Assembly: GCA_041166025.1 (NCBI GenBank)
Contig: JBEAMJ010000047.1
Location: forward strand, 1 to 64,000
From: UBA7672 sp041166025
GTDB lineage: Bacteria > Pseudomonadota > Alphaproteobacteria > Caulobacterales > Hyphomonadaceae
Length of the DNA stretch: 64,000 bases
Reading direction: 5' to 3'
The notes under the pieces: model-generated
What the model saw: the letters and a program-made list of their open reading frames with translations, nothing else
The model's database searches: none
Told to the model about the DNA's origin: nothing
Translations under genes and position numbers: made by a program
Shown here: positions 59,334 through 64,000 of the stretch, in pieces
How positions within the stretch are numbered: position 1 is the first letter of the stretch
Layout: each line of letters starts with the position of its first letter

Positions 59334-60654
59334 GCACGGGTCCGAGGTTGAGAACCTGGCCGATCTCGTCGAGCGCGGCGCGGCTCTCGTCGAGGAGAGA
59401 CGGGTCGGCGAGATCGGCAGGGGCCAGGCGGTCACGGTAGCGGCGTTGGACAATGGCCTCCAGCGCCGAAATCCGCGCCTCATCGACAAGACCACGTCCG
59501 CCAAGCGCAGCGCGCTCCGCATCGGTGAGAACCACGCGCAGCCTGAGGCAGGCCGGGCCGCCGCCATTGCGCATGGACTGGCGCAGATCGATATAGTGCG
59601 CCTCCCGGATCGGGCCGTTGGTTGCAAGAACACGATCGACGAATGCCTTCGCACGCGGCGTCTCCTGAACCTCATGCGGCAGGATGAGCGCCATTGCTCC
59701 GGACGACAGCGTCAGGATCTGCGAGTTGAAGAGATACGACTTCACCGCATCGGCGAGGCTGAGTTCCGTCTCACTCGCCTCGAGGAGGACCGGATCGAAG
59801 CCTCTTGCGGCGCAGGCGCGCTTAAGGCCGTCGATAGCGCTGTCGCGCTGCTCGAAGGCCTGGCCGTGGAACATCAGCACGGGTCCATTGGACACCGCGA
59901 CGACGTCGTTGTGGAAGGCGCCTGCATCGATGGCGGTCTTCGACTGCTGGGTGAGCAATGCACCGCCGCCCGTCCAGAGCTGGTGCTGCGAGGCAACGAT
60001 GTGGCTTGCTTCGAGCGCCTGACGGGCGCTGAAGCCACCCTGCCCGCCCTTTGCGAAGGCGGACTTGCCGTAGACAAACACTTCGAGACCGCGCTCGCCA
60101 TGGCTGGGCGCGAGCCGGCAGTGGTTTGCTGCGCCTTCGTCGCCAAAGGTGTGGAACGGCACGGCATCGTGGACAGCGAAGCGGATTTCGTCGGCGAAGA
60201 TCGCGCGCAGGACACGCGTTGTTGTTTCAACCTCCAACGCGCGGTGGAAGTGGGAGGAGAGATTTGCGGAGGTGAAGTGGACCTTGCCATCGCCTGTGTC
60301 CGCAGAGGGCGACACGGTGGCGGCGTTGGCGGTCCACATTGAGGAGGCTGACGAGACGTTGGCTAGCAGGAGGGGATTGGCGCGCGCCGAGGCGGCGATG
60401 ACGTCTGAATCCTTGCCGCCAAAGCCCATCTTGCGCAGGCTGGGCACGTGTGGGCGCTCCTGCGGCGGCAGAACACCCTGCACGAAGCCCATGCCGAGCA
60501 GCGCGCGCATCTTCGAGAGGCCCTGCAGCGCAGCTTCACGTGGGTTCGAAACCTTGCCCTCATTACCGGCCGAAGCGAGGTTGCCGTGTGCAAGGCCGCC
60601 ATAGTTGTGCGTGGGCCCGACGAGACCGTCGAAATTGACCTCGACCGCGCTCAT
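59314..60654 (-). CDS. astB: N-succinylarginine dihydrolase
   Basis: 446 residues, normal length. It hydrolyses N2-succinylarginine to succinylornithine, CO2 and two ammonia, second step of the arginine succinyltransferase pathway. VEVNFDGLVGPTHNYGGLAHG starts the family, AVHDAVPFHTFGDEGAANHCRL contains the His of the guanidino-modifying triad, and MRNGGGPACLRLRVVLTD the catalytic Cys. Start overlaps the astD stop (ATGA). Key residues intact. Confidence 0.95.
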   Translation of the reverse strand: MSAVEVNFDGLVGPTHNYGGLAHGNLASAGNEGKVSNPREAALQGLSKMRALLGMGFVQGVLPPQERPHVPSLRKMGFGGKDSDVIAASARANPLLLANVSSASSMWTANAATVSPSADTGDGKVHFTSANLSSHFHRALEVETTTRVLRAIFADEIRFAVHDAVPFHTFGDEGAANHCRLAPSHGERGLEVFVYGKSAFAKGGQGGFSARQALEASHIVASQHQLWTGGGALLTQQSKTAIDAGAFHNDVVAVSNGPVLMFHGQAFEQRDSAIDGLKRACAARGFDPVLLEASETELSLADAVKSYLFNSQILTLSSGAMALILPHEVQETPRAKAFVDRVLATNGPIREAHYIDLRQSMRNGGGPACLRLRVVLTDAERAALGGRGLVDEARISALEAIVQRRYRDRLAPADLADPSLLDESRAALDEIGQVLNLGPVHDFQRT

Positions 60655-62132
60655 GACTTCAGCCCCACAATCGCTTCATCGTCCTTGACGGCGCCGGGGG
60701 CGATGAGGCTGGCCATCGGCCAGGCGCTGTAGTCGGCAGCGTAATAGCCGGCGGGGCGATGGTTGCCGGACTGGCCGACGCCACCGAAAGGGGCCGCGCC
60801 GGATGCGCCCGTGGTCTGGCGGTTCCAGTTTAGGACCCCTGCGCGGACTTCGGCCTCAAAACGCTGGAAAAGATCGGCGCTGTCGGAGATGAGACCCGCC
60901 GCAAGGCCGAAGCGTGTATTGTTGGCTTCGTCGAGTGCGGCTTCGAAGTCGGTGACGCGAATGACCTGCAGCAGCGGACCGAAGGTTTCCTCGTCGCGGC
61001 GGTCGGAAACGGCTGTGACATCGATGAGGCCAGGCGAGAGATAGGCGGGGCCGATGGCGAGCTGCCGGGCTTCGCGGATTGCGATGCCGCCCTCGCGCAC
61101 CCATTGGGCTTGCGTGGCGAGGACCTGGCTTGCGGCATGCGCGGATATGAGCGGACCGATGAAGGGCTGGGGCTGAGCGTCTGGCTTGTCGATCACGATG
61201 CGATCGATGAGCGCGGCCAGCGCGTCGAGAATGGCGTTGCCTGCCTCGCCCGCCTTCACGATGAGTCGCCGCGCGCAGGTGCAGCGCTGGCCGGAGGTGA
61301 TGTAGGCGGATTTGACGATCAGCTTTGCGGCAGAGGCAAGGTCGGCGGCGTCCCATACGACGAGCGGATTGTTGCCGCCAAGTTCGAGGGCGACGATCTT
61401 CTCCAGCTTGCCGCCCAGCGCGCGATGGATCGCCCTCCCCGCCGGCACGCCGCCGGTAAACAGGATGCCGTCGACGCCGTCGTGCGCCACGAGCTGTTCG
61501 GCTGGCGCACGGGCGCCCTGCAGCAGATTGATGACGCCGGACGGAAGACCGGCCTCCTCCCACAGGCGGAGTGTGAACTCCGCGACTTCGGGCGTCTGTT
61601 CGGACGGCTTGAAGATGGTCGTGTTGCCCGCGATCAGCGCCGGCATGATGTGGCCGTTGGGCAGGTGACCCGGGAAATTGAACGGGCCGAGCACCGCCAC
61701 CACACCGTGCGGATGATGGCTGATACGCGCGGTGAAAGCCCCGGACGGCGCTTCCCTGGTCGGGGTGCGTTCCTCGTAGGCTTTGACCGACAGCTCGGCC
61801 TTGCCGACCATGGCGGCGGCCTCGGTGGCCGCATCCCACAGCGGCTTGCCGGTTGCGCGCGAAATGACGGCCGCCATGTCGGCCTTGCGAGCATCGACCA
61901 GCTTTGCGAAAGCCCGGACAAGGCCGATGCGCTCGGCCACGGGGCGGCGGCGCCACACGGGAAGCGCAGCCCTCGCCGCGGCGACGGCCGCATCTACATC
62001 GTCCGCACTCGCCGCGTTCCCGCGCCAGACTTCCGCGCCATCCGCCGGCGATGTTGACGCGAAGGGCTCGCCTCCGCCCATGCGCCACGCGCCGCCGATG
62101 AAACACTCACCAGAGTACATGGGCGCGCTCAT
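60651..62132 (-). CDS. astD: N-succinylglutamate 5-semialdehyde dehydrogenase
   Basis: 493 residues. Aldehyde dehydrogenase superfamily with the AstD-type N-terminus GECFIGGAWRMGGGEPF, NAD region GPFNFPGHLPNGHIMPALIAG, VALELGGNNPLV (catalytic Glu), and SGQRCTCARRLIV (catalytic Cys). It oxidises succinylglutamate semialdehyde in the fourth step. Overlaps astA stop and astB start by 4 bases each. The order A-D-B is usual in alphaproteobacteria; astC and astE are not here. Confidence 0.94.
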   Translation of the reverse strand: MSAPMYSGECFIGGAWRMGGGEPFASTSPADGAEVWRGNAASADDVDAAVAAARAALPVWRRRPVAERIGLVRAFAKLVDARKADMAAVISRATGKPLWDAATEAAAMVGKAELSVKAYEERTPTREAPSGAFTARISHHPHGVVAVLGPFNFPGHLPNGHIMPALIAGNTTIFKPSEQTPEVAEFTLRLWEEAGLPSGVINLLQGARAPAEQLVAHDGVDGILFTGGVPAGRAIHRALGGKLEKIVALELGGNNPLVVWDAADLASAAKLIVKSAYITSGQRCTCARRLIVKAGEAGNAILDALAALIDRIVIDKPDAQPQPFIGPLISAHAASQVLATQAQWVREGGIAIREARQLAIGPAYLSPGLIDVTAVSDRRDEETFGPLLQVIRVTDFEAALDEANNTRFGLAAGLISDSADLFQRFEAEVRAGVLNWNRQTTGASGAAPFGGVGQSGNHRPAGYYAADYSAWPMASLIAPGAVKDDEAIVGLKS

Positions 62133-63136
62133 GGGCGGGAGCCTTTCAGCCGATAGACAAGAACGTCGTCCTGCGCGCCAGCACCGATGCGGCTCAGGAT
62201 CGCGGCGGGATCGTCTTCTCCAGCAAACTGTGTGACGGAAAACTGGTCGAGGCTGGGGTTTGCGATCAGGCCGGCCGGTGGACGGGGCCCCGCGGCGAAC
62301 TCAGACCCTGTCATCCGCCGCGCCTCGCGCACGGTGTCGAGATGGTCGATGAAGGCTTCGACCGTCGGGCCGGCGTCGAAGATATCGACCACGTCGTTGT
62401 AGCGGAAACCCTGAGCTTTCAGCATTGCGAGCGCGGGCTCGGCGTCGGGATGCGGCCGGGCGATCACGCGGCGAGCCGCGTCGGGCAGCAGCGACACGTA
62501 GATGGGATAGCGCGGCATTAAATCGGCGATGAAGCGATGATCGCGCGCGCTTAGTGAATCCGCCTTGCGGTATTCCATGTGGAAAAACTTGGAGCCAACA
62601 GCGTCCCAGAAGGGCGAGTTGCCGTCCGCATCTGTGAAGCCGCGGATCTCGGCCATTGCCTTGGGCCCGAAGCGAACCGGATCGGCGGCGATCAACATCA
62701 GCCGTGCGAAGGAGAGCAGCCGTCCGCGGCCGCCGCCGCGCGCCTTGCGTTCGATGAAAAGCGTGCCGAGTTCAGTGTCGCCGTGGTAATCGTTGACAAG
62801 AAATAGAAGGTCCAGCTCGACCTTCACGCCAAGCTCCGGCGAGACCTTCGCGTCGCGGGAAATGCGATATGAGTAAAACGGTCGCTCGACGCCGAGATTG
62901 GTGAAGACGCTGGCTGTGCCCAGTAGCTCGCCGTCTTCCTCCATCACGAGAAAATAGCACTCGTTCTGCGGCGCGACTGACGGGCGCGCAAATGCAGTCA
63001 GCGAACGCTCGATCCGTGCGGCCATGGCGTCGCGCGAGGACGGCATGGTCAGCATGCCAAGATCGACTCGCGCGATCATTGCCGCGAGCCTGTCGAGGTC
63101 ATTGCGTGTAGCCGGCCGGACGATCGCTGTGCTCAT
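62129..63136 (-). CDS. astA: arginine N-succinyltransferase
   Basis: 335 residues from the ATG at 63136. It transfers succinyl from succinyl-CoA to arginine, committing it to the AST pathway. AstA hallmarks: VRPATRNDLDRLAAMIARV, PQNECYFLVMEEDGELLGTASVF, ERPFYSYRISRDAKVSPELGV, DYHGDTELGTLFIERKARGGGRGRLLSF, and DADGNSPFWDAVGSKFFHMEY. The C-terminal arm is complete. First gene of the ast operon; one AstA subunit only (not the alpha/beta AruF/AruG pair). Confidence 0.95.
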   Translation of the reverse strand: MSTAIVRPATRNDLDRLAAMIARVDLGMLTMPSSRDAMAARIERSLTAFARPSVAPQNECYFLVMEEDGELLGTASVFTNLGVERPFYSYRISRDAKVSPELGVKVELDLLFLVNDYHGDTELGTLFIERKARGGGRGRLLSFARLMLIAADPVRFGPKAMAEIRGFTDADGNSPFWDAVGSKFFHMEYRKADSLSARDHRFIADLMPRYPIYVSLLPDAARRVIARPHPDAEPALAMLKAQGFRYNDVVDIFDAGPTVEAFIDHLDTVREARRMTGSEFAAGPRPPAGLIANPSLDQFSVTQFAGEDDPAAILSRIGAGAQDDVLVYRLKGSRP

Positions 63137-63146
63137 GCGGGTGGCT

Positions 63147-64000
63147 TTAGCTCCCAGCGGCGAACTGCGCCAGAGTCTCCTGGCCGAAGGCCTCGACGGC
63201 GGCCCGAAGATCAGCTGGGCTGAGGCCACGACCGGTGGCGCGCACGTAAAAGCGGTCATCCACAAGGCGGCCATAGCTTCCGGATTGAGAAGCCTCGTTC
63301 CAATCCTCGACAATAATCGCATCCCCGACCCGTCGGCGGCGTGAATAACCATCGGCGGTTTCGCGATCATACTCAGAGGTCGATACCCCGCCGAAGCCAA
63401 TGACCTGCGCGATGGAAGGCGAATAGACGATCTGCAGGGAAAGGCTGGCAGCGCCGCGGCGATACTCGGCTTCGAGCCTTATCGTGCGCTCGCCCGGCTG
63501 GCCCGAGCGCTCGACACCGACGGCGACGCGATCGAGGCCGGCGAGCTGGCCGGGCGCGGCGCCGCGAAGATCGCCATTGGTCACCTGCCCCGCGGCGCCT
63601 GGCGCTAGCCGACCGGCCGAGCCGGGCAGCGCCGCGTCAGGCCCTCGTAACGCAGGCGCATCGGACCGCTCCAGGAAAGGCAGGCGCGGGAACTGGGGAA
63701 AGGGGTTGCCGGTGGGGCCCGCGACAAACATCGCGGCGAGGCCAACGACAATGGCGACTAGCATCGCAGCAAAGATCGCGACGATCGAATAGTTCACGGC
63801 CGACCCCGCCGGCGGATGCATCAGCAGCGGCACGCCGAGGAAGAGAAGGTAGAGACTGTAACTCGCGCCAAGCAGTGCAAAGACCTGCAGCGCAGGCCAG
63901 GCGGCGAGAAAACCTGCAACCATGGCTGCGGTGATCGAATAGGCCGAGAGTTTGAAGGCCTGGCGATAGTTGCGTTGCGCTCCGAAGCGCGGGGCAAGCC
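63147..64000 (-). CDS. Yip1-family membrane protein (N-terminus cut by window)
   Basis: Reading from the window edge, the frame starts with RNYRQAFKLSAYSITAAMVAGF, the typical YIP1-domain opening, followed by helices ALLGASYSLYLLFLGVPLLM and SIVAIFAAMLVAIVVGLAAMF. A long soluble C-terminal part (about 85 to the end at 63147) ends ETLAQFAAGS and has no known domain. Family function is unsettled in bacteria. It lies 10 bases downstream of the ast operon start and is transcribed in the same direction, ending just before astA. Confidence 0.75.
   Translation of the reverse strand, partial: LAPRFGAQRNYRQAFKLSAYSITAAMVAGFLAAWPALQVFALLGASYSLYLLFLGVPLLMHPPAGSAVNYSIVAIFAAMLVAIVVGLAAMFVAGPTGNPFPQFPRLPFLERSDAPALRGPDAALPGSAGRLAPGAAGQVTNGDLRGAAPGQLAGLDRVAVGVERSGQPGERTIRLEAEYRRGAASLSLQIVYSPSIAQVIGFGGVSTSEYDRETADGYSRRRRVGDAIIVEDWNEASQSGSYGRLVDDRFYVRATGRGLSPADLRAAVEAFGQETLAQFAAGS

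Noticed and set aside
1..64000. CRISPR array, prophage or insertion sequence
   Set aside because: No spaced direct repeats, integrase, transposase or phage genes occur, and gene order is of housekeeping type.

Overview
The window is a GC-rich stretch of alphaproteobacterial chromosome. A NDUFS4-like complex I subunit, DUF6489 next to rpiA, a glutathione reductase, a Mg-type HemB and a double cold-shock-domain protein fit a Caulobacterales/Hyphomonadales-like lineage; that placement is inference from gene content. There is no sign of a prophage, insertion sequence, CRISPR array or rRNA. Four tRNA genes are present: Arg-TCT, Pro-TGG and Glu-TTC on the minus strand and Val-CAC on the plus strand.

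Layout. 0-15.8 kb: housekeeping genes (AcuI/YhdH-type reductase, complex I accessory subunit, lipoprotein cytochrome c, CbiX-like chelatase, double cold-shock protein, recJ, a PAP2-type phosphatase, dienelactone hydrolase, a ParA-like ATPase, gor, rpiA). Two genes here, an ArsR regulator at 3.1-3.4 kb and a lipoprotein at 4.5-5.3 kb, each carry one in-frame stop. 15.9-25.1 kb: DUF2239 gene with a clear inverted repeat upstream, SDR, MDR oxidoreductase, acyl-CoA ligase, glmU, gph and a spinster-like MFS transporter. 25.4-35.5 kb: a probable 3-keto-glycoside catabolic locus made of two DUF1080 lipoproteins, a Gfo/Idh/MocA oxidoreductase, two sugar isomerase/epimerase-like TIM barrels, a nucleoside/sugar symporter, and an operon with a GMC dehydrogenase, its Tat-bearing small subunit and a Baeyer-Villiger-type monooxygenase. 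35.7-45.5 kb: a divergent type II secretion cluster, gspE-F-H-I-J leftward and gspL-M-C-D-K rightward, with no gspG. 45.6-57 kb: hemB, a valine-catabolism pair (acyl-CoA dehydrogenase and 3-hydroxyisobutyryl-CoA hydrolase), a second GMC/small-subunit pair, M48 protease, and an HMG-CoA-lyase-like/CoA-transferase operon. 57-63.1 kb: glpK and a GNAT downstream of an astA-astD-astB arginine succinyltransferase operon. The window ends inside a Yip1-family membrane protein.

How parts fit together. The two GMC proteins both carry a CX5CX3C cysteine motif and each lies beside a Gluconate_2-dh3 small subunit with a twin-arginine signal. This is the architecture of periplasmic Fe-S flavin dehydrogenases such as FAD-glucose and glucoside 3-dehydrogenases. 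In the first locus this would produce 3-keto-sugars for the DUF1080 proteins, isomerases and reductase. Neither pair has its own cytochrome c subunit nearby.

The best leads are the 3-keto-glycoside locus with an embedded atypical monooxygenase, the paralogous Fe-S dehydrogenase pairs without cytochromes, the cluster without gspG, and several genes with a single decisive change: two premature stops, one lost stop, and one acid phosphatase lacking its catalytic Asp.
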